Part shown: piece after piece, positions 36,938-46,700 of the stretch
Position numbering within the stretch: position 1 is the first letter of the stretch
Layout of the letters: each line of letters opens with the position of its first letter
Source of the DNA: VRUE01 sp963702705
GTDB lineage: Bacteria > Actinomycetota > Thermoleophilia > Solirubrobacterales > 70-9
Direction of reading: 5' to 3'
NCBI GenBank assembly: GCA_963702705.1
Contig: CAVPDR010000001.1
Span: 1 to 64,000 of the forward strand
Length of the DNA: 64,000 nucleotides
Translations under genes and position numbers: made by a program
The notes under the pieces: generated by a model
Database searches by the model: none
Told to the model about the DNA's origin: nothing
The model's input: the letters and a program-made list of their open reading frames with translations, nothing else

Positions 36938-37907
36938 ATGACAGAGCTCCGCCGAGCGCAGTCCACGTCACCCGCTCGCGCGCCAAGCCCGGCGGAACCG
37001 CGGCCGCGGCCGAGGGCGCCGTCCCCTTCACGCGAGCCCGCAAGCCACCCTGGCTGAAGGTGCCGGCCCCGGGCGGGCCCGACCTACCGGCGGCTCAAGG
37101 CGACGATCGGCGCGCGAGGGCCTGCACACGGTCTGCGAGGAGGCGAACTGCCCCAACGTCGGCGAGTGCTGGGAGCGCGGCACGGCGACCTTCATGATCC
37201 TCGGCGACGTCTGCACCCGCCGCTGCGGCTTCTGCAACGTGAAGACCGGCGTGCCGACCTGGAACGACCCGCTGGAGCCGCTGCGGGTCGCCAACCAGGT
37301 GAAGCGGATGGGGCTGCGCCACGCGGTCGTCACCTCGGTCGACCGCGACGACCTGCCCGACTACGGGGCGAGCGCCTTCGTCGGCGTGATCCGCTCGATC
37401 CGGATGCAGGCGCCCGGCTGCAAGGTCGAGGTCCTCACCCCCGACTTCCGCGGCCAGGAGATGCCGCTGGCGAAGGTGATCCACGAGCGGCCCGACGTCT
37501 TCAACCACAACGTCGAGACGGTGCCGCGGCTCTACCCGAAGGCCCGGCGCGGCTCGCGAGTTCATGCGCTCGGCGCGGGTGCTGCGGCTGGCCAAGGAGA
37601 TGGGCGGCGACGAGGTCGTCACCAAGTCGGGGCTGATGGTCGGCCTCGGCGAGTCCTTCGAGGAGATGGTCGAGGCGTTCGGGATCCTGCGCGAGCACCG
37701 CGTCCAGGTGCTGACCGTCGGCCAGTACCTGCGCCCGACCGAGAACCACCTGCCGGTCGTCCGCTACTGGCACCCCGACGAGTTCGCGGCGCTGGAGCGG
37801 CCGCCTACGAGCTCGGCTTCGAGTCGGTCGCCGCCGGGCCGCTGGTCCGCAGCTCCAGCTACCACGCCGACCAGAACCTGCCCGAGACGGCGCCGCTCGC
37901 CGGCTAG
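36938..37907 (+). CDS. lipA: Lipoyl synthase (radical SAM), frameshifted
   Basis: LipA inserts two sulfurs into octanoyl-E2. Both cluster motifs are intact: the auxiliary cluster VCEEANCPNVGECWERG and the radical SAM motif CTRRCGFCNVKTG (CxxxCxxC). Then VVTSVDRDDLPDYGASAFV, EVLTPDFRG, DVFNHNVETVPRLY, KSGLMVGLGE, YLRPTENHLPV and GPLVRSSSYHADQ. The N-terminus from the ATG at 36938 is a Pro/Arg/Ser-rich extension. Frame changes occur near 37060, 37110, 37550 and 37800. Confidence 0.92.
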
Positions 37908-37920
37908 CGGCGAAGCGAGA

Positions 37921-37993
37921 TGGAGCCAGCCGGGATCGAACCGGCGACCTCTGCTTGCAAAGGCGGGCGCTCTGCCAGCTGAGCTATGGCGCC
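37921..37993 (-). tRNA. tRNA-Ala (UGC)-like gene with a damaged anticodon arm
   Basis: On the minus strand the D arm (ATAGCTCAGCTGG), the TTTGCAA anticodon loop (TGC), the T arm GCCGG-TTCGATC-CCGGC and the 3' acceptor TGGCTCC identify tRNA-Ala. The 5' acceptor reads GGCGCCA, giving a C-T mismatch at pair 3-70. The anticodon arm reads CCCGCCTTTGCAAGCAG, which cannot form the normal five-pair stem unless one C is removed and one G restored. As written it would not be functional. Confidence 0.75.
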
Positions 37994-38021
37994 GGCTCGA
38001 AGTCTCGGCGGCGTCCGCGGG

Positions 38022-38900
38022 CTAGTCGTCGAAGTCGAAGTCCTTCGGGGGCTTCTGCTCGAACCAGAGCTCGTCGTCCTCGGGGGCCTCCTCGAGGAAG
38101 TCGGGGGTCTCCTCGAGGACGTCCTCGTCGTCGGCCGCGGCGCCGGGGCCTCGGCTCCTCGTCGTCTCCTCGTCCTCCTCGGCTCCGTCCTCGTCCTCCT
38201 CGCTCGGAGCTCCTCGGTCGGCTCGAGCGGGGCCTCGAGCGCCTGGTCGAGCTCGTCGGAGAGGCGCTGCTCGTCGAAGAAGTCGTCGTCCTCGTCCTCG
38301 TCCTCGATCGTCCGCCGCGGCGTCGGACCTCCACCTCGCCCTCCGCTCCTCGGCGAGCGCCTCGAGCGGCTCCGCCGGGGCGAGGCGCGGCTCGGCGATC
38401 TCCTCGGCGACGAGCTCCTCGTCGGAGGGGTCCGCGGCGTCGGCGGCGCGCGAAGCTCCTCCTCGACGTCGAACATCTCGGTCGGCTGCTCGGCGATCGA
38501 CGTGGCGCTCTTCGGTCGAGTGGCCCGCGGATGGCGGCGCGACCGTCTCGTGTTCGCCCGCCGGCTGCTCCTCCTCGGCGGGATCGTCCTCGGCGGCGGC
38601 TCGGGGCCTCCTGGACGTCGGCGATCGGCTCGCGGCGCGAGGCCGGTGGCGCCTGCGGCGGCTCGGGCTCGCGGCGGGCGCGGCCTCTCGTCACCGGCCG
38701 CGGCCTCCTCGCCCGCGAGGTCGGGCTGCGCCATGAACTCGGTCGCCGCCTCGGCGAAGGGGTCGGGGCGCCTCCGCTGCCCCCGGCCGCTGCGGCGGGC
38801 CGAAGGCGTCGTCCTCGAGCTGCTTCAGCTCGGAGTCGTCGGCGCCATGCGCGCGCTTGAGCTCCAGATGCTCACGGATTGCCTCGTCGAGAATGCCCAT
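38022..38900 (-). CDS. Acidic low-complexity protein of unknown function (frameshifted)
   Basis: The start is clean (MGILDEAIREHLELKRAHGA, DDSELKQLEDDAFGPP). A long, mostly Glu/Asp/Pro-rich region follows in shifting frames, and the C-terminus reads LEETPDFLEE and PEDDELWFEQKPPKDFDFDD. The N-terminal 30 residues look like a folded helical motif and the rest is disordered. No signal peptide and no family recognised. It is divergent from ilvD, with about 100 bases between them. Confidence 0.65.
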
Positions 38901-39001
38901 GTGCTTCCCGGCGGGAACCTAAAGCCTATGCGGTATATCCTTGGCCTAGCGAAGCTCTTGGGACGACCCTCCCGAGGTCCCATTTCGGCAAAGGAGACGA
39001 C

Positions 39002-40908
39002 ATGCCACCCCTGAGGTCCCGCACCGTCACCCACGGCCGCAACATGGCCGGCGCTCGCGCGCTGCTGCGGGCCGCCGGCGTCGCGCGCGAGGACTTCGGC
39101 AAGCCGATCGTCGCCGTCGCCAACTCCTTCACCCAGTTCGTCCCCGGCCACACGCACCTGAAGCCGGTCGGCGAGGTCGTCTCGCGACGCGGTCCAGGCG
39201 GCGGGCGGCATCGCGCGCGAGTTCAACACGATCGCCGTCGACGACGGCATCGCGATGGGCCACGGCGGCATGCTCTACTCGCTGCCCTCGCGCGACCTGA
39301 TCGCCGACTCGCGTCGAGTACATGGTCAACGCCCACTGCGCCGACGCGCTGGTCTGCATCTCCAACTGCGACAAGATCACGCCGGGCATGCTCAACGCCG
39401 CGCTGCGGCTGAACATCCCGACCGTCTTCGTCTCCGGCGGCCCGATGGAGGGCGGCACCGCGGTCGCTGGTCGACGGCACCGTGCGCAAGCGGCTCAACC
39501 TGATCACCGCGATCGCCGACGCCGTCGCCGACGAGCGTCAGCGACGAGGACATCGACCGGATCGAGGAGGCCGCCTGCCCGACCTGCGGCTCCTGCTCGG
39601 GCATGTTCACCGCCAACTCGATGAACTGCCTGACCGAGGCGCTCGGCCTCTCGCTGCCGGGCAACGGCTCGACGCTGGCGACGCACACCGCCCGCCGCGC
39701 AGCTCTACGAGGACGCCGGCCGCACCGTCGTCGACGATCGCCAAGCGCTACTACGACGAGGACGACGACGAGCGTGCTGCCGCGCTCGATCGCGACCCGC
39801 GAGGCGTTCGAGAACGCGATGACGCTCGACATCGCGATGGGCGGCTCGACCAACACCGATCCTGCACCTGCTCGCCGCCGCGCACGAGGCCGAGGTCGAC
39901 TTCACGATGAGCGACATCGACGAGCTCTCGCGCCGCGTGCCCTGCATCTGCAAGGTCGCGCCGAACGGCGACTACCTGATGGAGGACGTCCACCGCGCCG
40001 GCGGCATCCCGGCGATCCTCGGCGAGCTGCACCGCGGCGGCCTGCTCAACGAGGACGTCCACACCGTGCACGCCGCGACGCTCGACGAGTGGCTCGACGA
40101 CCTGGGACGTCGCGCGGCGCGAGGCCCACCGAGGCGCGCGGTCGAGCTCTTCCACGCGGCGCCGGGCTGCGTGCGCTCGGCCAGCGCCTTCTCGCAGTCC
40201 GAGCGCTGGGACGTCGCTCGACCTCGACGCGCGCCGAAGGCTGCATCCACGACGTCGAGCACGCCTACACGGCCGAAGGCGGCCTGGCGGTCCTCTACGG
40301 CAACCTCGCCGAGCGCGGCTGCGTGGTCAAGACCGCCGGCGTCGACGAGTCGATGCTGACGCTTCAGCGGCCCGGCCGTGGTGGTCGAGTCCCAGGACGA
40401 GGCGGTCGACGCGATCCTCAGCGGCGGCGTCAAGGCCGGCGACGTGGTCGTGATCCGCTACGAGGGACCGCGCGGCGGCCCCGGCATGCAGGAGATGCTC
40501 TACCCGACCTCCTACCTCAAGGGCCTCGGGCTCGGCAAGGAGTGCGCGCTGATCACCGACGGCCGCTTCTCCGGCGGCACCTCCGGCCTCTCGATCGGCC
40601 ACGTCTCGCCCGAGGCGGCGGCCGGCGGCGCGATCGCCCTCGTCCAGAACGGCGACACGATCGCGATCGACATCCCGGCGCGCGACGATCGCGCTCGAGG
40701 TCGACGACGAGCGAGCTGGCCGAGCGGCGCCGAGCGCTGGAGGAGTCCGGGCGGCTACGCGCCGCTCGCGCGCGAGCGCGCCGTCTCGCCGGCGCTGCGT
40801 GCCTACGCGGCGATGGCGACCTCGGCCGACACCGGCGCCTTCCGCGACGTCAGCACGATCGAGCGGGCAGCCGCCCTGCTGCCCAAGCAGGACCCCGCCG
40901 CGGTCTAA
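39002..40908 (+). CDS. ilvD: Dihydroxy-acid dehydratase (frameshifted)
   Basis: IlvD makes 2-oxo acids for Ile, Val and Leu with an Fe-S cluster. Clear pieces: VTHGRNMAGARALLRAAGV, FVPGHTHLKPVGE, DDGIAMGHGGMLYSLPSRD, ISNCDKITPGMLNAA (cluster Cys), CPTCGSCSGMFTANSMNCL (Cys), GLSLPGNGSTLATHTARR, GPRGGPGMQEMLYPTSYLKG and ITDGRFSGGTSGLSIGHVSP. About 14 single-base gains, for instance near 39186, 39313, 39468, 39538, 39698, 39735, 39773, 39859, 40105, 40217, 40370 and 40687. The clean sequence resumes just after this gene. Confidence 0.93.
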
Positions 40909-40923
40909 AGCCGGCCAGGCCGG

Positions 40924-41763
40924 CTAACCGATCGGATCGCCGTCGGCGAACGGCGCGTCGCGCTCCGCGATCGCCTGCTTGAAGCCCTTGTCCATCGCCG
41001 TCTCAACGAACTTCTCGGTGCCGCGTGCCGTCCTCGCCATCACATCCTGGGTCGCGGCCGTTTCCTGCAGCAGCGTTCGGCCCATCAAGTCGAGGCCGCG
41101 GTTGACCACCTCCTTGTTGACCGAGAGCAGGTCGCGCGGGACCCAGGAGATGCGGGTCGCCAGCTCCAGCACCTGCTCGTCGAGGGTCTCTGCCGCAACC
41201 GCTTCCAGCGCGAAGCCGATCTCAGCCGCCTTCGCACCGGTGATCGAATCGCCGCTCAGGAGCAGCCTCTTGGTCCACTGCGGACCGAGGTGGTAGATCC
41301 ACATGTGGGTTGCCGGAGCGCCCATCGAGCGCACCGCCGGGTAGCCGATCCGGGCATCGTCGGCGCAGACGATCAAGTCGCAGGTCAGCGCCAGGTCGGT
41401 TCCCGCCGCCAGACAGTGCCCGTGGATCTGGGCGATGGTGGGAACCGGCAAGCGCCAGAGCTGGTCGAAGGTCCTATTGTCGCGGCGCACTTCCTGGGTC
41501 TTCTCGATCGGTGTCAGCGACGGTGCCCCGCCCTCGCTCAGCGCCGAGGGGCTGACGTCGTAACCCGAGCAAAAACCCTTGCCCGCCCCTCTCAGGATCA
41601 ACACGCTCGTCTCCGCATCGAGCTCGACCTTGGAGACCACATCGTGCAGCTCCGCCATCAGTCCCTCGGAAAGTGCGTTACGCCGCTCGGGCCGATCGAG
41701 AGTCACCCGAAGCACGGAACCGAACGTCTCCAGTATGAGGTTCTCGTAGCCCTCGGTCTTCAT
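40924..41763 (-). CDS. Enoyl-CoA hydratase/isomerase (crotonase) family protein
   Basis: The 279-residue protein has the crotonase fold: LDRPERRNALSEGLMAELHD, LILRGAGKGFCSGYDVSP for the first oxyanion-hole strand, and IHGHCLAAGTDLALTCDLIV for the second. The residues after that loop are not the Glu-Glu pair of classical hydratases, so isomerase or another crotonase chemistry is possible. I chose the ATG at 41763 after GGAGCAAG. It overlaps the upstream phosphopantetheinyl transferase by 4 bp (ATGA). It may act in the acyl pathway of the cluster to the right. Confidence 0.85.
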   Translation of the reverse strand: MKTEGYENLILETFGSVLRVTLDRPERRNALSEGLMAELHDVVSKVELDAETSVLILRGAGKGFCSGYDVSPSALSEGGAPSLTPIEKTQEVRRDNRTFDQLWRLPVPTIAQIHGHCLAAGTDLALTCDLIVCADDARIGYPAVRSMGAPATHMWIYHLGPQWTKRLLLSGDSITGAKAAEIGFALEAVAAETLDEQVLELATRISWVPRDLLSVNKEVVNRGLDLMGRTLLQETAATQDVMARTARGTEKFVETAMDKGFKQAIAERDAPFADGDPIG

Positions 41764-42446
41764 CTTGCTCCCTCGGTGTCGGGGTCCCAACGGCGGAGTT
41801 CGATGCTATCTGGCCCTCCCTCGACGGCGACGGCGGCAGTGAACCCAGGCTGTGGGTGAAGCTGGCGAAAACGCCAACCCGGGTGCGCTGAGCTCGTGCG
41901 CCAGCCCCCGGCCGGTCCCGAGAGACCTGCACAGTCGATCGAGCGTAGGCCGCCGACGAGGCCCAGACCTTTCGCCTTCAGGTAGGCCTCCTTCATCGTC
42001 CAGAACTCGAGGAACTTTTCTTCCGAGTCCCCCACCGCGTGGCGCTCGGCACCGGTGTAGAAGCGCTCCGCGATCCGCTCCCAATGCGACCGTTCTCCTT
42101 CCTGCTCGAGATCGAACCCGACCCGTCCGGCCGATGTCGCGACGGCGGCCAGGCCGGCCGAGCTCGACGCCGACCACCACACCGGCTCCGGCCCAACTGC
42201 GAGCGGGCTCGCCGGGTGGAGGCCGCCGCAGATCTCGCAGCGTCGCTCGATCACCAGCTCGCGGGGTGACTCCCCGGTCGCCGCCGCGAGCAGCTCCCGC
42301 GCCATCCAGCGGCGAGCGAGAAAACGCTGGCGAATCAGCGGCGATTGCATCCGCTCCGCCCGCGCCAGCTCGTCAGCCGACAGCACACCCAGCGCCGGAG
42401 CTGCATCGAGGCCATCGACCGAGGTGAGCCATATCTGGACCGTCAC
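41760..42446 (-). CDS. Sfp-type 4'-phosphopantetheinyl transferase
   Basis: This enzyme transfers phosphopantetheine from CoA to the Ser of carrier proteins. The magnesium motif VGFDLEQ and the second motif FLEFWTMKEAYLKAKGLGL are intact, and the protein is about 228 residues, as in Sfp-type enzymes. Start candidates are GTG 42446 (MTVQIWLTSVDG, preferred) and ATG 42467. It is the obvious activator of the two ACPs at 51.9 and 59.1 kb, which ties 41-43 kb to the main cluster. Confidence 0.92.
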   Translation of the reverse strand: MTVQIWLTSVDGLDAAPALGVLSADELARAERMQSPLIRQRFLARRWMARELLAAATGESPRELVIERRCEICGGLHPASPLAVGPEPVWWSASSSAGLAAVATSAGRVGFDLEQEGERSHWERIAERFYTGAERHAVGDSEEKFLEFWTMKEAYLKAKGLGLVGGLRSIDCAGLSGPAGGWRTSSAHPGWRFRQLHPQPGFTAAVAVEGGPDSIELRRWDPDTEGAR

Positions 42447-42465
42447 GCAGCTATTCTGACGCGCC

Positions 42466-42846
42466 ATGAGCCTGATCCACACCTGCTACCGCATCCTCGA
42501 CATCGATCGCTCGGTCAACTTCTACGAAGCGTTGGGATTCCGTGAGATGTCACGTTTTCCGATTGGCGACGAGGCGATCAACGTCTACATGGGACAACCG
42601 GAGGACGGACCCGAGCCGAGACTCGAGCTCACACACAATTTCGACCAGGACGAGCCGTACGAGATCGGCACGGGGTACGGTCACGTTGCCGTGTCGGTGA
42701 GTGACCTCGGAGCGACTCTGGCGAGTTTGGCGGAGCAGGGAATAGGGCCGGAACGGCGTCCCTACACGGTGGGTGACGACGACTCGCTGCTGTGCTTTGT
42801 GCGGGACCCGGACGGTTACCGGGTCGAGCTGATCCAGCGCCGTTAG
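42466..42846 (+). CDS. VOC-family protein, lactoylglutathione lyase-like
   Basis: The 126-residue protein shows the glyoxalase I fold: MSLIHTCYRILDIDRSVNFY (His5), RLELTHNFDQDEPYEIGTGY (Glu), GHVAVSVSDL (His) and FVRDPDGYRVELIQ (Glu). All four metal ligands of glyoxalase I are present. It may remove methylglyoxal or act on a cluster intermediate. It is divergent from the phosphopantetheinyl transferase, starting almost back to back. Confidence 0.88.
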   Translation: MSLIHTCYRILDIDRSVNFYEALGFREMSRFPIGDEAINVYMGQPEDGPEPRLELTHNFDQDEPYEIGTGYGHVAVSVSDLGATLASLAEQGIGPERRPYTVGDDDSLLCFVRDPDGYRVELIQRR

Positions 42847-42938
42847 CTGAACAAATCCTGATCGTTCCGTATATCATGCGGCATATCGAGGGGACGCTGT
42901 CCGCCCCCCTCGCACCATCGGGCCAAAGGGAGGATCAG

Positions 42939-43709
42939 ATGAGCACGTGGGACGTACTCGAGCTTCCGGCACTCACAGACGAGTCGCTGCGGGCGCTCCT
43001 GCGAAACGAGGTCGGAGCGGTAACGGTTCCCGACTTCGTCGATGGGCAGCAGCGCGACGAGACCTACGCCGCCCTGCTTGAGGCTCCGGAGTGGTCCTTC
43101 TATGAGGGCTCCACGCTCGGACGCCTCGGAATAACCCAGTACGAGCACTTCGAGAAGAAGGACGAGTACTTCGACGCGGCACCGGCCGCGATGGCGGTGC
43201 GGACGAACGCGCTCGATCCCCTGCCCGACCCGGTCGACATCGTGATCGAGGCCTTCGGCAACAGCTGGCCAGGAGAGGTCGGCGTCGCCGAAGAGGAAGG
43301 TCGGCCCTACTTTGCCGGCATAGCCCGCCGCGGTGGCGAGGGCGGGATCGCGATTCACTCCGACTGGGGCCCGCGGGACGGACCCGGCTGGACGATCGGG
43401 GAGATCACGGACCAGTTCGCCTGGAACCTGTTCTACTCGGCACCGGGAGAGGGCGGCGAGCTCGTCGTCTACGACTACCCGTGGGAGCCGGAGCTCGAGG
43501 AACACGCGGCACACCGCTTCTATGACTACGACCCGAAGCTCTTCGAGTCTTCCCGTCGGGTCGAAGTCGCACCGGAGCCGGGCATATTGATGGTCTTCAA
43601 CGGCCGTAATGCCCACGCGGTCAAGGAGTCCGCCAACGCCGAGGCGCGCGTCGCGGTCGGCTCTTTCATCGGCGTCACCGGCGACGGCGACCTGGCCTTC
43701 TGGTCCTAG
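42939..43709 (+). CDS. 2-oxoglutarate/Fe(II)-dependent oxygenase, WelO5/prolyl-hydroxylase-like
   Basis: The 256-residue protein starts after a strong AGGGAGGA site. The facial triad is visible as IAIHSDWGPRD (His140, Asp142) and NGRNAHAVKE (His226), with Arg237 placed to bind 2-oxoglutarate. The general layout (GGELVVYDYPWEPE, then the distal His) recalls the WelO5 halogenases and related hydroxylases. Here the Asp is kept, so hydroxylation or desaturation, not halogenation, is expected. Substrate unknown. It shares CTAG with the convergent MmpL gene. Confidence 0.7.
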   Translation: MSTWDVLELPALTDESLRALLRNEVGAVTVPDFVDGQQRDETYAALLEAPEWSFYEGSTLGRLGITQYEHFEKKDEYFDAAPAAMAVRTNALDPLPDPVDIVIEAFGNSWPGEVGVAEEEGRPYFAGIARRGGEGGIAIHSDWGPRDGPGWTIGEITDQFAWNLFYSAPGEGGELVVYDYPWEPELEEHAAHRFYDYDPKLFESSRRVEVAPEPGILMVFNGRNAHAVKESANAEARVAVGSFIGVTGDGDLAFWS

Positions 43710-46700
43710 ACCTCGCTCGGCTCGGCGCGAACCGGCTCGCCGCCGGGCAATAGCCGGTCCAGCCACTTCGGCATCCACCAGCTCCAGCGGCCGAAGCCCT
43801 TCATCGCGGCGGGCACGATGATCAATCGGACGATGAAGGCATCGATGAAAACGGCGGTGGCCTGCGCGACTCCGAAATTTCGAAGGGTCACGAACTCCGA
43901 CACGGAGAAGCAGAGGAAGACTGCGATCATGATCACGGCCGCGCCGGTGACGACGGGGGCGGTGCGGGCGATTCCGTTGTCGACCGCTTCGGTAGTGGAA
44001 CCGGTTCGCACGTACTCCTCCCTTATCCGCGCGAAGACGAACACCTCGTAATCGATGGCCAGGCCAAAGATGACCATGATCGTTGCCGGGATATCCGACG
44101 AGTCGACAAAGCCGGGCCCGCCGAGCAGGGAACCGTTGAACAGCAGCGAGACGATCCCGAGGCTTGCGCTGACCGTAAGCAGGTTGAGAAAAGCGGCGAG
44201 GACCGGGATGGTGAACGAGCGCAGTACCGGGATCAGGATGAGCAGGGTGACCAGCATCATTGCGATGCGAGCCAGGGCGGTCCGGTCGCGAAGGGTGTGA
44301 TCGATCACGACCTGGCTGGCCGTGAGCCCGCCGACGACCGCCTGGTTGCCGCTCGTCGTGGCGAATTCCCGTGCGTCTCCGCGAACTCGGTCGAACGTCT
44401 CCATCCCCGCGTCCGTGGTGATCGGATGCCGGGGAATCACCATCATCCGCGCCGTCTGTCCACCGCTGTCGAGGTCGATCATGAAGTTGGCCAGGCTGCG
44501 CTTGCTGGCATCGCTGCCGTCCAGTCCGGCGAGATAGAAGTAGCCCGAGTTGAACAGGTTCGGGGCGCGCTTACGCAGGCGGTCGAGGGCCGATTTGGAG
44601 CCCGCCGGGGACGACTCCAGGTGCGCCCCGAGGTCGCCCAGCGCCTGCGCCAGGCGATCGGCACCGCTGGCCCCGCCGCCGAGGCCGCCGGACAGGCCGC
44701 TGGCGCTCCCGGCAAGGCGACCCAGTCCCTGGGCAAGATGCTCGGTGCCCGCCTGCAGGCGCTGCAACGCCGGTGAGAGCTGGCTGCCTTCCGCGGCGAG
44801 TTCGTTCACACCGGCCGACATCTTCGAGGCACCTTCGGCCAGGCTGCGGATGCCGCGGTCCAGGCGTCGTGAGCTCTTCGCCAGCTCGCCCGTGCTTTCG
44901 CCGGCTTCGCTGTTGGCTTCGCCGATCTTTTCCGCCAGGTAGAGCGCCAGGCCGAACTCGCGTTCAGCGTGAGTGTTGGCAGCCCGAACGCCTTCGTAAG
45001 GCGGGGCGAGGAGCTTTCCGCCTTCCGGATCGACGCCGGTCAGGTTGGCGCTTGCTTCGCGCAATGCCCGCTTCAGGGTCGAGTACTGGGGGTCGGCGGT
45101 CCCCGTGGTCATCTGCCCAAGCGCCTGCCAGGCCGCGGCGAGACGTTCTTCCGCGGTCTGGAGCGGGCCCCTGGCTTCGACCAGGCTGTCGTTCCCAGAG
45201 TGCAGGGCGCTTTTGGTCGAGCGCATGTTCCCCGCCGATTCGTTGACCTGTTCATGCGCTTCTTCCAGTGCCTGGGCCAGGCGCCTGGCGCCTCGGGAGG
45301 TGGCGGATGAGCTCGCGGCGACCCGACCGCTGCCCTGGCTTGCCCGTTCCAACCCTGCGGTCAGTTGGTTTGAGCCGGTGTTCGAAGCCCTCAGGCCCCG
45401 GACGAGCAGGTCGGCGCCATAGGTAGTGGATTCGACGCCGTGGCCGAGCTCTCCGGCGCCCGCTGCCGCTGCGTGCAAGCCGCTGCTGTTGAGCTGGGCA
45501 CCGCGATCCGTCCGGGCGATACCGGACGCCAGTTTGGTCGCGCCCCGCTGCTGGTCGACCAGGCGCCGTTCGAAGCCGGAGAGGGGTTTGAGGTTGTGCG
45601 CGATCGTGTTAAACCCCGCCACCGTCTCGACCCCGGGGTCGCGCTCAAGCTGATCCTGAAAGGCGACGAGCGATCTGATCTTCTTCGGTGAGGTCATCGG
45701 TTCGCCGTGCCCGCGCAGGACGATTTCGATTGGCGCAAGCCAGCCCGGACCGAGGGCGTTCTCGACCCGTTCCTCTTCGACCCTGCCCGCGTCGCCGGGC
45801 GGGAGCAGTTCGGGACTGGCCAAGCTCGACTTGAGCGTGGTGGACCAGCCGGCCAGAAACAGCATGACGAGGACGATCAAGCCGACGGCGGCGGGCCTGC
45901 GGGCGATCCGGCTCGAGACGCGCAACGGCACGCCGCTGACCGAGTAGCGCTCGGGCAACGACCAGCGATCGAGATTGCGGCCCAGCAGCATGATCGCGGC
46001 CGGCACGGCGGTCAGCGCCGAAAACGCACTGAAGACCGTCGCGATCACGATCGCCAGTGCGGCCGAAGTGACCACGGCGCCGGGGAGAATCTGCGCCGCG
46101 ATCAGCATCGCCAGCGAGAGCCCGCAGGCGGCGGGGATGACCGAGCGCGCGGTCGCCTGCACGGTTATCTGCACGGCTTCCGCCAGGTCGGCCTTCCCAC
46201 GCTCCTCGCGGAAGCGCGAGACGACTAGCAGCGAGTAGTCGATACCGAGCGCCAGGCCCATCATTCCTGCCGCCGCCAGAGCGAAGGCGTCGACTTCGAT
46301 CAGGCCGAGGAGCAGCCGCAGCACGCCGTCGGTGGCGGCGACGACGATCCCGCCGACAACGACCGGAATCAGGGCGGCGACAATTGATCGGAAGACGAGC
46401 AGGAGGACGATCAAAAGGACGGGGATGGCGATCATCTCGCCGGTCTTCGCGGCGCTCTCGTTTGCGTCGCTGTAGGAGGAGAAGATCCTCGGCAGGCCGG
46501 CGATGCTCGCGTGAACGGGCGGCGCGACGGTCCGTTCGACCTCGCCTTCCACCAGTTCGAGCATTTCCTCGAAGCCCTGGTCGCTCCTGTGCCCGACCCG
46601 CACCACGAGCCCGGCCACACCGGGCTCCGGCCGCAGTCCGCCGATCGCGGCACCACCCGCCGACCATGGCGAAACCACCACCGTTTTGGGCAGGGCGTCG

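Noticed and set aside
38040..38480. Repetitive CTCGTCGTC-type stretch as a tandem repeat or CRISPR
   Set aside because: It is Glu/Asp codon repetition in an acidic protein, without regular repeats and spacers.
26530..40900. Programmed ribosomal frameshifting as the cause of the frame switches
   Set aside because: There are far too many sites, no shared slippery sequence or downstream structure, and a tRNA gene shows the same kind of damage.
42939..43709. Halogenase call for the WelO5-like protein
   Set aside because: The Asp of the iron-binding triad is kept; halogenases of this type have Gly or Ala there.
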